Below the pieces are notes generated by a model that made no database searches, was not told the DNA's origin, and saw only the letters and a program-made list of their open reading frames with translations. A stretch of DNA of 64,000 bases from Gonocerus acuteangulatus (Eukaryota; Arthropoda; Insecta; Hemiptera; Coreidae): NCBI GenBank assembly GCA_946811695.1, contig OX328125.1, positions 105,860,876 through 105,924,875 on the forward strand, read 5' to 3'. Shown one piece after another: positions 44,731-55,623 of this stretch. Position 1 is the stretch's first letter, and each line of letters opens with the position of its first letter. Both the position numbers and the translations under genes were made by a program.

Positions 44731-44917
44731 ATTTTTTTTTACGACGCATCTACAACTTGGCCATTAGCGCCGGGCTATCTATAGGTTGCCACCCTTTTAC
44801 AATGCCAGCAGCACGTGGTCGGTCACCCATTCAGGTACTAACCACGCCCGACGTTGCTTGACTTCGATGATCTACGGGAACCGGTGTATTCAACGTGGCT
44901 ATGGTCGTTGGCTTTTA
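44731..44917 (-). mobile_element. 5S-rRNA-headed SINE (minus)
   Basis: The minus-strand head reads CCATAGCCACGTTGAATACA then CGGTTCCCGTAGATCATCGA, CAACGTCGGGCGTGG and GAATGGGTGACCGACC, i.e. 5S rRNA with its internal control region. It is followed by AAAAGGGTGGCAACCTATAG, then CCCGGCGCTAATGGCC, GATGCGTCGTAAAA. It is not a 5S gene because it runs into a SINE tail and A run. Confidence 0.85.
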
Positions 44918-46167
44918 AACCGTAGATATCTTATATATTGGTATCTTTAACAACCAAAGATTTTGATTAGGGTGCTCAAAAACGATAAAGGTACGTGAAT
45001 GATTTTTCTACGTGTTTCACATTTATGCAAAGTTTGATTTATACATTTTGGTTGGACAAGAGGAATGATAAGAAAAAAATAAATATAGTATTAACAAACA
45101 AAAGTAATGTTGGAATATTTTCTTAAATATCTCAGACATGGTGGAGAAATCTTGGTGAATGGAAGGTGACCATCCGAAAGCCTAATAAAATTCATACAGA
45201 AAATTTCGATTGACCACGTCAGTCAGAAAAACAATTATTGTTTTCGTCCCAATGGAGGCGAAATAATAACAGTTTCTTTTCTAACCTTTCTCTATCAAAC
45301 CAGTGATAAGCTTTGTATTAAAACAGGCTGAGATGACTCAATTCCTTTTATTATTAGTAACAAAAAATACCTTTAAGTCATAAAGTGTCTTAGAAAGAGA
45401 CAAGAGTCCAAAGCCCTTCTGTTATCGTTATTCTAAAAAGAACACCCAGTAGCCGTGGAGTATGGGAGCATTAGCTGTTTGTCGGGGGCATTGACACTAT
45501 CCCATCCGAATACCTATAGAAGGGACATCTTTAAATGGATTTTTGAAATCTTAATAGGGGGGGGGGCCCTGTGATATCTGGTCGATAGGTTAGTTCGACG
45601 TACCCTCTCGTAAATACAGGCCAACGACCTGTCCTATGAGCTTCTCTCTCTCCTGCTGTCATTCTCTTCACATTTCTCGTGTTGCTGAGTAACTTACTGA
45701 TATTTTGGTGTTTTTAGTGTTGTTCTTAGTTTCTCGACTACTAAAGACACTGGATTGTGAAGAATAAAAACTCTATGCTTATGGATTCCATTAGATCTTG
45801 GTTTCCCTCTTGATGAAAAGTCCGAGTCGGAAATGTCTTTATATGTTATATAAACTTTACATGAAAATACATATTTATGGATCGCAGAAGAAGAAACGAA
45901 CTTAATATCCCACAACATATGTATGATTTATTGAATAATAACAGCCAGTACACAAATCAGAATATTTTCGTACCTACAAAATGCAAAACTTTAACAGAGA
46001 ATGATAGCCTTGCAGTGTTTTGCCCTAAAATATAATTAAAACAAAAATAGGGTCTTTTTGAGAAGACCACTTCCAGTTACTCTGAAGTATCTGTTGTGAT
46101 TTTAAACAGTGATTTTGGTACTTGCGGATTAGCTTACAGGTTCTTTGCAGGATATCTATTACTTCTT
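44918..46167. other. Intergenic, decayed repeats
   Basis: 45120-45245 shares words with the 40496 element (GGTGACCATCCGAAAGCC, TCTCAGACATGGTGGAGAA). A G run lies at about 45558. A 74-codon minus ORF (45694-45918) has no motif. Confidence 0.45.
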
Positions 46168-46312
46168 TACAGGTTATCTAAGGTTAGACCCCATATTATA
46201 TAAAAATAGCAATGAAAATTATTTAAAATCACTGACTACTTAAAGTAAATTTTTTTTTTCTACTATATTTATATAATATGGTTTCTAACTAATCCTTAGA
46301 TAACCTTTATTT
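46168..46312. repeat. Imperfect inverted repeat
   Basis: AGGTTATCTAAGGTTAGACC, CATATTATATAAA pairs with TTTATATAATATGG, AATCCTTAGATAACCT. Arms about 40 bp, spacer about 55 bp. Confidence 0.65.
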
Positions 46313-46499
46313 GTAAGTAATACTTTTAGGCTTGTAAAGCATAAATGAAAATAAGCAGAATATATTTCAGCAAGCAATATTTATTAATAAAAAGGTTAAT
46401 ATTATAAAAATCCATGGTAGCTGTGAAATTTAGGGGCCTCCTCACCGATTTTTTTGTACGGTGGTTCTATAACGTATTTATATTTTATATTTATTTCGC

Positions 46500-46640
46500 A
46501 TTATGGACATACGTGCTATGCATTTCCGCTCGCTTCGCTCGCTCAAGAAGATATAAAAACTCTAGTCAATCCAGCTCGCTAAAATTAATAGAATTCTATT
46601 AATTTTTGCGAGTTGGATTGACTAGAGTGTTGAAGGTTAC
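46500..46640. mobile_element. Inverted-repeat module related to 41841-41975
   Basis: ACTCTAGTCAATCCAGCTCG pairs with CGAGTTGGATTGACTAGAGT around GAATTC. Adjacent CCGCTCGCTTCGCTCGCTCA is the inverse of the GAGCGAGCGTAGCGAGCGG block at 41879. Confidence 0.65.
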
Positions 46641-47329
46641 TTTACTACCAGCAACAACCAATAGAATTGACTATAGGAATAGGCCATAGAAATGCTAATG
46701 GCGTATGCGCTAAATCACTGTTATAATCACTATAGATACTTCACAAGTAATTGGATGTGGTTTTGGCAAAAATACCCCAAACATATCATAAAATATATGT
46801 TTCAGTGTATTAAATAACCAATAAACCTGTTACCACAATTACATTAGATCTATGAATGGAAACTACTTGGGGAAAGCCCCCAAAAAACAACTGCAATAAC
46901 AAAATCGAGCAATACTTTTACAAATGCTTTCCGAATGATGTGGAGCCTGTTCAACTTTTGGTCGGACGAAGACGAAGCGATTTTCCCAGGACCCCGTCGA
47001 TCAAGAGAGCTGCACCTAATGTCGTATGAATTATGAGTTCAATGTTAGACGAGTATAAGATGAAGTAGTGTGATTATGGTTGACAGATTCATAATTGATG
47101 CGACACTGGATGTAGTCGGTACGATTAGAATTCACACTGACCATACCTTCCATCGTCCGCCATTAACGGCTATTGTATGGATATTGCCCTGTAGAATACC
47201 TCTCGTCGGATAGCACTGCCTTTATGCGACCTTCATGCAAATCATAATGATGGAATTTAACCAGCGTCGTATAGCAGGTCTTGGGCTGAGAGGGGGAGGG
47301 ATTCTGAAAATGCTGTTTTTCCACTTATT
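46641..47329. other. Intergenic, nothing recognised
   Basis: Moderate-complexity DNA without recognised ORF or RNA. Confidence 0.45.
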
Positions 47330-47560
47330 GGGAGTTTGGGTGGTGGCCGTAAGTGCTAAGGGTGCACCTACAGTGGCCCCGTATTTCTTTCGATCCGACA
47401 GCCACCGACTGTCGGACAAAAAACAAACGCAGGCATCTCAATACAGGTGCCTACATTGGTCCCGACTCGACCCCATCTGATCCGATGGCCAACGATTTTA
47501 GGCTGTTCAAACTTGTTAGTTTCAAGACCGATTTTGGACGACACCCAAAATTGTGCTAAA
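47330..47560. repeat. Dispersed repeat with GTGCACCTACAGTGGCCCCG
   Basis: GGTGCACCTACAGTGGCCCC recurs as GGCTGCACCTACATTGGACC at the very end of the window. Inside are GACAGCCACCGACTGTCGGA (short hairpin) and ACAGGTGCCTACATTGGTCC. This looks like an inverted-repeat transposon; boundaries are not defined. Confidence 0.45.
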
Positions 47561-47867
47561 CTATATATCGTGTTTCAAAACGGTCTGCAGCCTCTACATC
47601 TTAACCGATTATAAAGTTTTTTTTTCTTTTCAATGAAAGCTAATAAAATTTAGAATAACTTTGTGAATTAACATTTTGTTTTTTGTTTCCCTTGTTTCTT
47701 AAATTATTTGGGAAGATGTTTATAACCATCAAATGCTTATCACCTTAGCTACCTTTCCTTAATTAATCACTCATTTTAATTTCATTACGAGTTCATTAGT
47801 TAAGTCGTGACCAATGTAGGCACTCCCGTTGGCTGTTGTTGGTCAAACGAAATAGGATTGGATCGGA

Positions 47868-47915
47868 TCGGAAGAAAAGCCACCACCCCTACTGGGAATC
47901 GAATCAACTACCCTC
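47868..47915 (-). mobile_element. SINE family 3 fragment
   Basis: AAGAAAAGCCACCACCCCTA then CTGGGAATCGAAT, the B-box/body junction of family 3 in minus orientation. Confidence 0.6.
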
Positions 47916-48015
47916 TAACAGAATATAACTTTATTCCTAATGATTTAAGGAGAAAGAAGTAGTTTTATCAACATATGTAGAAGATGTGAAATAAAATAAA
48001 AAATAAATTTACATT

Positions 48016-48147
48016 TACTATGTATTGTAATCTATTACTGAATTCTTTATCCAAGTAGGTACTATGTATTGTAACCTATTACTGAATTCTTTATCCAGGG
48101 AGGTACTATGTATTGTAACCTATTACTGAATTCTTTATCCAAGGAGG
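48016..48147. repeat. Tandem repeat, three 44-bp units
   Basis: Units start at 48016, 48060 and 48104, each TACTATGTATTGTAACCTAT then TACTGAATTCTTTATCCA with one to three changes. Confidence 0.9.
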
Positions 48148-48445
48148 TACTAAGAGTTCTGTTACCTTTGTCCTCTTTGTATCGTGGTCTTGGACGCAAT
48201 CAAGGTCGGTCGATTCCTAGGATTAATGATTGATGGTTAACTTCCTCACTGTTGAGTAATTGCTCGTTAATTATTGAGCTATGAATCAATCACCGATTAC
48301 AAATTTGGATTATGATTTCTTGATCAATAGTTCAGAAAGGCTTTACTCATAAAAATGTCTTCGTGATGAGAACTCAGTCCTTTGCAATTATTAAAATACA
48401 AATAAAAAGTTTTGCTGTTCTGTAAAGGTCTCATAATTATTTGAA

Positions 48446-48640
48446 GGAGGCTCGGTGGCCGTGAGTGCTAAGGCGCATGCACTCCGTCCCTAAGGTCGTG
48501 GGTGGTGGTGGTGGTGGATTTTCATTCAAAAAAAGAAAAGGCATCGGCCCTATCCTGGCTAGAAAAGGGTGGTAATCTGTATATAACCCGTCCTGAAATT
48601 CTAAGTTAATTATAATGGATGTTAAAATTTAAATTAAATA
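48446..48640 (+). mobile_element. SINE family 3, plus strand
   Basis: Head GGAGGCTCGGTGGCCGTGAG then TAAGGCGCATGCACTCCGTC. The B-box region is replaced by a GGT-trinucleotide expansion. Body AAAAGGCATCGGCCCTATCC, TGGCTAGAAAAGGGTGGTAA, tail TATAACCCGTCCTG, ATGGATGTTAAAATTTAAAT. Confidence 0.8.
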
Positions 48641-49740
48641 CATAGGAATTAAAAAAAAAATCATTGATTCCCCTGAGGTTATGGGCGGTTTACGAAAAAC
48701 TGGTTATCATTATTTCGAGGATCATTATATTTTACAGATCATTTCGAAAAAATTAATAAAATCAAATACCCCCTCCCTCAAAAATATTGTTACCTTAAAT
48801 CCATGTTTAACGAAAGAGATATTTATTCATTCCCGACATTCATCGAGGGAATTTTCGAACAAATAATTAGCAGGATGTGTGTATAGCAACCAAATTCATT
48901 TGGGCAGCAACCTTTATTTATTCGCTTTGAATAAACCTTTCTCTGCAGGCGTAGGCAGATTTTTACTTTGTATATTGTGGTAAATCGGTGAAATGTTAAC
49001 TTTCGAAAGCGTGATAAATCTTGTAACATAAAATGTTCAGGTGTAAATTTCGTCAGTCGGAGGAAAGGGTGCTTGGGTTTTTGATTCTATTGGTGGATAA
49101 TATTTGAAGAGTTTCTATTCTAATTGTGAGATCTCACGAGAATTATATGGAAACATGCTATGATGGGGGATTTTTGGTTCAATTGAAGCTGCTTTAGAGA
49201 CAATACAATATCATTTTCAAAATAAAAAAATTGTGTCAACCAAAAGATTGTTGCAAATCCCAATATGTTGTTGCACTTGGTAAGGGTGATAATGACAGTT
49301 CGTCTTGGGATTGGATCAATATTGTCCCGACGATAAGTCATGAACGATTTTGGTTCTCCTATAATCCCAAAGGACCTTGATCTACTATCATTGTTTCTAT
49401 TTGGTATTTTTTTTGTCCGTGATCAATCTTGTTACTAGTTTTTTTTTTCTAGAGGAAAGGTTAGCAACCTGTGATTCTCTGAGGTGTTATCCTTCATCAG
49501 GAACTAGTATCTTTATCTTGTAGGAAATGTGGGATTGTTAATATTAAAATTATCAACTAGAATAAAGAAACTCATCAACTCAACTTCAAAATTTACACAT
49601 TTGTTTATTTAAAGCGAACAGCAAAACATTTTCGGAGACTCGCCTTATTTTCAAGGCGTGAATCCTTATGCTAACATGTTATTCCAGCTACAGCTTGGCG
49701 AAGTTCGTTTATTGTTAGCAAATAGACTAAATAGAAGAAA
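48641..49740. other. Intergenic, nothing recognised
   Basis: Several 60-73 codon ORFs on both strands, none with recognisable features. Confidence 0.45.
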
Positions 49741-49754
49741 TTAATCGTGTTAAC

Positions 49755-50090
49755 GGGGGCGACGTTAGCTCCGTGGTAGACCACTGGACTAATAAGTTGG
49801 AGGACCTCAGTTCAAATCCCGAGCAAGCACTAAAGATTTTTTCTTCTAGTGTCTTCTTTCATGGGTTGAATTCGGCCTCCCTGACCGTCCCTAGGCCAAC
49901 CCAGCCTTTAAAAAATTTATCAATGGGTACCTTGGGTGCTAATGACTCTAGCAGTCGAAGCATCTAAGGGGAAAATAGGCGGCCGGAGCATAGTACTGAC
50001 CACACTATCTTCCTAGTGTGCCGTATGGTCATGAATCAGATACCTCTATAGTATCTGCCCCTCAGGGCCCTCGTGGCCTGTTACGGGACT

Positions 50091-50145
<55 letters not shown>
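49755..50145 (+). mobile_element. SINE family 1, full length, poly(T) tail, 14-bp TSD
   Basis: tRNA-like head with A box TTAGCTCCGTGGT (49765-49777) and B box GTTCAAATCC (49810-49819), about 275 bp of body, terminal GTTACGGGACTGG, then about 53 T. It is bounded by a perfect 14-bp duplication TTAATCGTGTTAAC (49741-49754 and 50146-50159). On the promoter strand the tail is T, not A, which is unusual for a SINE. Confidence 0.92.
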
Positions 50146-50150
<5 letters not shown>

Positions 50151-50406
50151 CGTGTTAACAAATTTATAAGGGGAGTAATTTTTGGTGTGTTCTTGGTAGG
50201 AATTATGAAGATTTAGTGCAATGTTTCAACGAATCTTTCATTCGTTTAACCACAATAGGTACGATCTTTGGAAATGTCCTGAAATTATCAAAAACACGAT
50301 AACTTCATGTTTTATATATGTTTTTCTTTTCATTGTATCCAAGAAACGTATAATTCTTGGTTACATTTACCTAAAGAGTCTCTCTTCTTACATCTTTCTT
50401 AAGCAG

Positions 50407-50590
50407 GCTACACGCGCGGTCAGACAGGCCTGTCAGTTTGGCCTGAACAGTCCACCAGAAAGCCGGTCACCTGAACTTGTATAAATTCCAGCCGCCTGAA
50501 CAGTCTTAACTGACAGACCGTCCGGAATATATACAGGTTCAGGCGGACTGTTCAGGTCTAACGGACAGGCCTGTCTGACAGTGTGTAGTC
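50407..50590. mobile_element. MITE with CAGRCTACAC ends
   Basis: The left GGTCAGACAGGCCTGTCAG, CCTGAACAGTCC is inverted at the right (GGACTGTTCAGG, GACAGGCCTGTCTGACAG). Outer ends CAGGCTACACGCG and, on the minus strand, CAGACTACACACTG start like hAT elements. No clear duplication. Confidence 0.75.
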
Positions 50591-51026
50591 TGATTAAGGC
50601 GCTCCGCATTCAAACCAGGAAGACTCCTCCAGATCCATATGCACTCCCAATGCCCCCCTCATCCGTAACCGTAATAAAATTGAATGATATGTGTGTTTTT
50701 ATAGTCTAATGGGGCTGCACTGGCTACTGTACATATATTATTCGAGAATTTTTATGGGTGTAGGCTTCAAACAATATATCTCTCTGTCTTTTTTTTTCTG
50801 TAAATATCTTCTTTTTTTCGACAGTTCAAATAAATTTCCATATTTTAAATGCCATCTTAAAAGAATACTAACTGAACAACATGACTGGCTTTTAAATTTT
50901 AATATTAAATCTGTCGTTCCATCATCATAAATGACACCTTCTTCAATATATGAATACATTTAAAAAAAAAAAAATAATAAATATTATAATTTGATTTGTT
51001 CACTTCGGTGTTCTTTAATGCCTTGT
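50591..51026. other. Intergenic, nothing recognised
   Basis: Two antiparallel ORFs (50691-50959) overlap; both look composition-driven. Confidence 0.45.
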
Positions 51027-51444
51027 CAGGATGTCTACTGCACGAAAGTCATGAAAATGTCACGAAATTGAAAATAGGGCACGAAAAAGTCATGAATTTT
51101 GAAACCAAGTCACGAAATTTTAGTTTTTATTGGAGTGTAACGTAATCCCGCTACTTCAGCGCATTCGTGATTCTCGCATTCGTTTTTGTATACATTTACA
51201 AATCAATTATTCATTTTTTAAATATATGCAGACTTAAATATTGAAATACTACACAGGGCGGCGCTAATGGCCTAGACGATGCACCGTAAAAAATAAAAAA
51301 ACTACACAGGGCCAATTTTAAACCAATAGTTAAGGCTTTTTCATTTTGATTGAAGTTATTTTCTTTTTAATGAGCATGAAATTTGCTTTTCAAATCATTA
51401 AAATCTCACGAAATTGGCTTTCACAAAAGTAGTAGACACCCTGC
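51027..51444. mobile_element. hAT-like MITE (CAGGRTGTCTACT ends) hosting a nested SINE fragment
   Basis: Left CAGGATGTCTACTGCACGAA and the minus-strand right end CAGGGTGTCTACTACTTTTG. The subterminal TCATGAAAATGTCACGAAAT type repeats (several CACGAAA copies) are typical of hAT subterminal regions. Flanks share CTTGT only loosely. Confidence 0.7.
51260..51300 (+). mobile_element. Ultra-short 5'-truncated SINE with 12-bp TSD
   Basis: Only GGCGCTAATGGCCTAGACGA then TGCACCGTAAAA and an A-rich tail remain. Flanked by ACTACACAGGGC on both sides (51248-51259 and 51301-51312). Confidence 0.85.
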
Positions 51445-51489
51445 TTGTTTTCTTGGTATTGAATAAAATTTGTGATATACTGAAATTTT

Positions 51490-51615
51490 TTGTGGGTTCG
51501 ATCCCCACCGGCGGCAGGAATTTTCCCATCACAGGGCTCGTTGAGAAAATTCCTGGCTGCACCCTGGATGTCGGCACCCCGGGTTTGTCGATGCGCCATT
51601 GAAAAAAAAACAACA
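51490..51615 (+). mobile_element. 5'-truncated SINE family 2
   Basis: Starts at the B box (GGGTTCGATCCCCACC), continues GGCAGGAATTTTCCCATC, AAAATTCCTGGCTGCACCC, TGGATGTCGGCACC and GATGCGCCATTG, then A and CAA runs. The ORFs on both strands across it are SINE sequence. Confidence 0.85.
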
Positions 51616-51649
51616 ACAACAAAAACTTAAAATATTATAAAGTTTGTCT

Positions 51650-52015
51650 CAATCAAGTAATACTACCCTCTCCAGTCCTCCAACTAATGACTAGGTAAGG
51701 AGAGAGCTCTGAGTTCAAAGTTTCGAATCGTTGCTCTTAGGAAGCCTTAGAATAGAAAGAGTTAATGTTTTGCCTTAATCTTTCGCGAATAATCGCGAAG
51801 GAGAAGGAAGATTTGAGGCGCCACACCAGTAAGAAATTGACAGTATCCTATGTGGAAATTGCTCCCTTAGAGCACCGATGTCTGCATAAGAGATCGCCAT
51901 ATCAAAAATTGCATATTTACGTACGTATTTGTAGATAAGTAATAATTAATAACCTTTCGAATGTAAATGATTTACATTTACTGCGATTTTGAAAAAGGCT
52001 TCAAAATATATAATA
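51650..52015. other. Intergenic, nothing recognised
   Basis: Mixed-composition DNA between SINE insertions; no gene or RNA recognised. Confidence 0.45.
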
Positions 52016-52030
52016 ATATATCACTAAGCC

Positions 52031-52205
52031 AGCGGCCATAGCCACGTTGAATGCACCGGTTCCCGTAGATCACCGAAGTTAAGCAACGTCGGGCGTGACC
52101 AGTACCTGAATGGGTGACCGACCACGCGCTGTTGGTATTATAAAAGGGTGGCGACGTGTAGACAGCCCTGCGTTAATAGCCGAATAGTTTATGCGCCGTT
52201 AAACA

Positions 52206-52253
<48 letters not shown>
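52031..52253 (+). mobile_element. 5S-rRNA-headed SINE with (AT)n tail and 15-bp TSD
   Basis: Head GGCCATAGCCACGTTGAATG, CACCGGTTCCCGTAGATCAC, GAAGTTAAGCAACGTCGGGC, CTGAATGGGTGACCGACCAC, then AAAAGGGTGGCGACGTGTAG, GCCCTGCGTTAATAGCC and GCGCCGTTAAACACG. The 3' tail is an (AT)n array (52208-52253). Perfect 15-bp duplication ATATATCACTAAGCC at 52016-52030 and 52254-52268. Confidence 0.92.
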
Positions 52254-52262
<9 letters not shown>

Positions 52263-52268
52263 TAAGCC

Positions 52269-53270
52269 CCATGAAAACCCTAGTTGTTGTTCTCTCGGAA
52301 ATGGGTATAGATTTGGCCGTAAAAATGGATTCAACGAGTTCCCGACGATTAATTGCTTATAAAACGTGCATCTGGTAACTAAAAACTTAAGCGCTACGCT
52401 TCGTTGTTTTTGTACGAATTTCGCTTAAAAAAAACCACGTGGTTGGATTCTGTCAACGAACTTGACATTTCACATTTTACAAAGTTTTGCTGTCCTATGG
52501 AGGTAGTGAGAAAACGTGCGAGAAAGCTCTAGGATTTCTGCTACTGACTAGCGAGAGTAATTCAGGATTTTAATTGGACAACCAATTAAATAAGTTATTT
52601 ACACGTTTTTAAAGTCATGTGAATATATGATAATTATAAATATAAGTAAAACATTGATTACTAATAGTGGGAAAATATAAGCCCGCTATAATGAGGACTT
52701 TCCATCTCTGGAGATTTTGCCCGGAGAAATGTTAAAGGAATTACGGTTTAGAGAAAGTGAAGGCGGTATAATTAGTGAAAGTAATTGAATCTAATTAAAT
52801 ATTCTCCTTATGACCTGTTATTATAGTTAGTTAGAACTAAAGCATTCCAGCCTCCGTACTTATTTCATAATTGACTCATTAAAAATTGTTTGGGGTTTCC
52901 CTTTTTTAAGGGGGGGGGGGATGGAATCGATTCTCAGTGATTTTAAGTCGATTACTGCCCTTTCCGCGTTTCATTGTATATTTATACTAATTATACTAAG
53001 TTTTTGTTTCAGTTTGATTTGACTTGTTGGTAATTTTGTTTGTTCTTTTATATATATTTAAGTATACTCTCGTGATTTCTTGTGTATCATCAAACCATTT
53101 ATAAATCAGTTTAATGATTACTCTAAAAATAAAGGCTATTATTTTTTGAATAAAAAACTTATTTCGGAAAATAATTTTTAGATCTGTGAATTTTATCAAT
53201 AGTTGGACTGAATCAGAGGCCTCCTACCCTCAATAAGTTTTTTAAACTGCATAAATTAAGAAGTAATATT
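52269..53270. other. Intergenic, nothing recognised
   Basis: A G run at about 52911. No exon or RNA recognised; the 67-codon minus ORF at 52996-53199 is Ile/Lys/Thr-rich from composition. Confidence 0.45.
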
Positions 53271-53283
53271 AACATGACTATTA

Positions 53284-53445
53284 GGGGTCTCCCGTAGTCT
53301 AGTGGCTAGCGCGCTGGATTCATAAGCGGGAGATGGTGGGTTCGATTCCCACCTCCGGCAGGAATTTTCTCATCTCAAGGCTCGCTGGGAAAATTCCTCG
53401 CTGCACCCTGGATGTCGGCGCTAATGACCTAGAAGTAGATGCGCC

Positions 53446-53489
<44 letters not shown>
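53284..53489 (+). mobile_element. SINE family 2 reference copy with 13-bp TSD
   Basis: tRNA-like head with A box TAGTCTAGTGG (53295-53305) and B box GGTTCGATTCC (53339-53349). Body GGAATTTTCTCATC, AAAATTCCTCGCTGCACCC. Tail GGCGCTAATGACCTAG, GATGCGCCGT, then about 40 A. Flanked by AACATGACTATTA at 53271-53283 and 53490-53502. Confidence 0.93.
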
Positions 53490-53492
<3 letters not shown>

Positions 53493-53518
53493 ATGACTAT
53501 TATTATTTATTATTTATT

Positions 53519-53699
53519 CATGGGCTGCAGCCCCCGAAATTGTGATTTGATCGGAAAAAATATGCCATAAAAATAAATATTAAATAAATTAAATAAGATC
53601 ACTTAGTTTATAAAAAATATTTTATCTTGGATATAAAAGCGTTTTAGTTTGCTAAAACTATTCCAAGTTCTAGATTGTTAGTATTCCATACACCGGAAA
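53519..53699 (+). mobile_element. hAT-like element copy 5, 3'-truncated
   Basis: CATGGGCTGCAGCCCCCGAA (missing the CGTATATAAGG part) through AGTATTCCATACACCGGAAA, then stops where the next SINE region begins. Confidence 0.75.
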
Positions 53700-53739
53700 T
53701 TAAAAACGTCTGCAGCAACAGATAATGAAACAATAATTT

Positions 53740-54000
53740 ACAACATAAAAAATTGTTCTCAAATGTTGACCTTACGACACAATAGGCTGATAGTGTGGTC
53801 AGTGTTATGCTCCGACCGCCTGATTCTACCTTGCAGTTTCTCCTAAAGCCTGGCTGGGCGTCTTGGGGCGGCCTGAGACCCCTTTTCTGACTGCGAATCA
53901 GGAATATAAAATATTTTAGGGTGCGCATGAGATTCGAACTCAAGTCCACCAGCATATGTTTCTGGCGCTCACAACGAGCCAAACACCCCTCCAGTCCCTA
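53740..54000 (-). mobile_element. SINE family 1, diverged
   Basis: The minus-strand head ends in B box AGTTCGAATCTC. The body has AGGCTTTAGGAGAAACTGCA, GGCGGTCGGAGCATAACACT, GACCACACTATC, GTGTCGTAAGGTCA, in the same order as 49755-50145. The tail ends in a short T-rich run. A 112-codon ORF here is SINE sequence. Confidence 0.75.
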
Positions 54001-54192
54001 AGTATTGATTTTGGAAAATATATTAAATAGTTTCATTATTAGCTTTTTATCAATTCACTGAACTGATAAATGTAATGCCTTATTTTGTGTTGTTTATTAT
54101 TACTATTATATTGGTTTTTATAAGTTTAATGTAGAAAATGTATTTCTTCATTAGGGTATTTTCTACCTAGTGACGATTCAAGATGAAGGACT
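54001..54192. other. AT-rich, nothing recognised
   Basis: Short AT-rich gap before the weak exon-like segments. Confidence 0.5.
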
Positions 54193-54638
54193 TGTTTAAA
54201 GAACTGAAATTAGGTCATTTACCAGTATTGAGTGGTAAAGTGATATATTTGTTAAATGTTTGACCTTAATTGCTCTGTTTACCTGAATCAAGTGATTCAG
54301 GTAGTGATTTATCACTAAGCTTATGGATTACAGGATTAAATTATCATTTCTCTCACCAACTTATGTCACTTTTGTGGAATGTTGACATTGATTAATATTT
54401 CAAAACATTATAGAGTATATATTTTTTTTTTATAGTATTTTTATCACAATTTTAAAATCTATAGGAGGAAAAGTCCTTCTGATGAAAAATTTCGACGAAA
54501 TGACCTTAGGCCACGTGAGTGAATCGGACTATGAAATTCATTTGGTTATGTCCTACAAAAATACTTCGTCTATAAACGAATGGTTATGTTTCTTTTACCA
54601 AGCAGATTATGCACAACGAAACACTTTTTTGGGTTGAA
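54193..54638 (+). CDS. Two weak exon-like segments that join in frame
   Basis: Segment A (ATG at 54183-54185) reads MKDLFKELKLGHLPVLSG up to a possible donor AGTG|GTAAAG. Segment B after the acceptor AAAATCTATAG reads GGKVLLMKNFDEMTLGHVSE, SDYEIHLVMSYKNTSSINEW, LCFFYQADYAQRNTFLG and stops at about 54638; alternatively it is cut by the donor CCAC|GTGAGT. Splicing A to B keeps one frame. The phase does not fit LSM11 exon 2. No family recognised; could be chance. Confidence 0.25.
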
Positions 54639-54639
54639 T

Positions 54640-55619
54640 TTTTAGCAAAAGAAACATTGTAGGGCTTGCGTTGTTGGCTTAAAAGGTTACCGGGCGCATT
54701 ACAGATGTTTTGGCGCGGCAAACGAATTTGAGGCGAAATCTTTATAGTGTTTTAAAGTTTCACAAAAAATATTACTTTTTTCTTCTAATACCGAGTAGAT
54801 ACCAGAGACTCTTCCTGAGAGGGAAAAAGTATTATTTTTAGTTTTCGATAATATTTACCTCATTAGGGTTTCTTGGAGTGCTGATATTAAATAGGCTATT
54901 ATTTTTGTAGGAGAAAAAAGTATAAGGCTAGTTTGCGTCAAACGCAAGCATATTTTTGAATTTATTTGACAAAATATAAATGATTGTTCAACGATTGTAT
55001 TTGTTCTTTAATCTGCTCTCTAAAACAAATAAATTGGTGAAAGAATCATGTCGATACCATTTTCTAAACTCTATATATAAAATAAAGCATTTTTAACCTA
55101 TTTTATTTCATTTCTCAGCCCCTAAGGCGTATTGGACGGAACGCTCGGACACATGGCGACTATCTATCGATGTAGAATCACCAGAAACAAAAATTGGACC
55201 AAATCGGTGACCCCACCGCTGATTACTCCCCTTGTTAGAATATCTGGGGTTTACTTTGGAAGGGTGCTTCCACCCCTTGAACGTACGATTGGGCCGATAT
55301 AAAAAAAAAAATACGAATAGATTTTTTTCACGTGTTTAATAAATATACAAAGTTTCCTAAAAATTGGCTTCGGACACATGGGGATGTATCCTTGTAAGTG
55401 AAATAGGACGGTTGTTTTTGTCAAGATTTTCTTTTTTTAAAAAGGTTATATGACTATATTTCGTCTGGAAATTAAAATGAATTTTAAAGAAATGACAGAC
55501 CGATTGTCGATCAGCTGATTATTTGACACCATATTGGATTCGTTCAGTCAATGACCAGTCTAGACGAGGCCCTGCTAGTGGAAGGTTTTCCTCCTCAAGT
55601 TGAGGCTGAAATTATGTTT
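54640..55619. other. Intergenic, decayed repeats
   Basis: The stretch about 55130-55270 (AAATCGGTGACCCCACCG, GGGGTTTACTTTGGAAGGGTG) echoes the modules of the 6172-9492 arms. Nothing coding. Confidence 0.45.
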
Positions 55620-55623
55620 TAAG

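Noticed and set aside
53644..53982. 112-codon minus-strand ORF
   Set aside because: It is made of a hAT-like element end and a diverged family 1 SINE.
54183..54638. Continuation of LSM11
   Set aside because: LSM11 exon 2 ends in phase 1, and every acceptor tried near 54190 gives a stop; segment B does not resemble an Sm motif.
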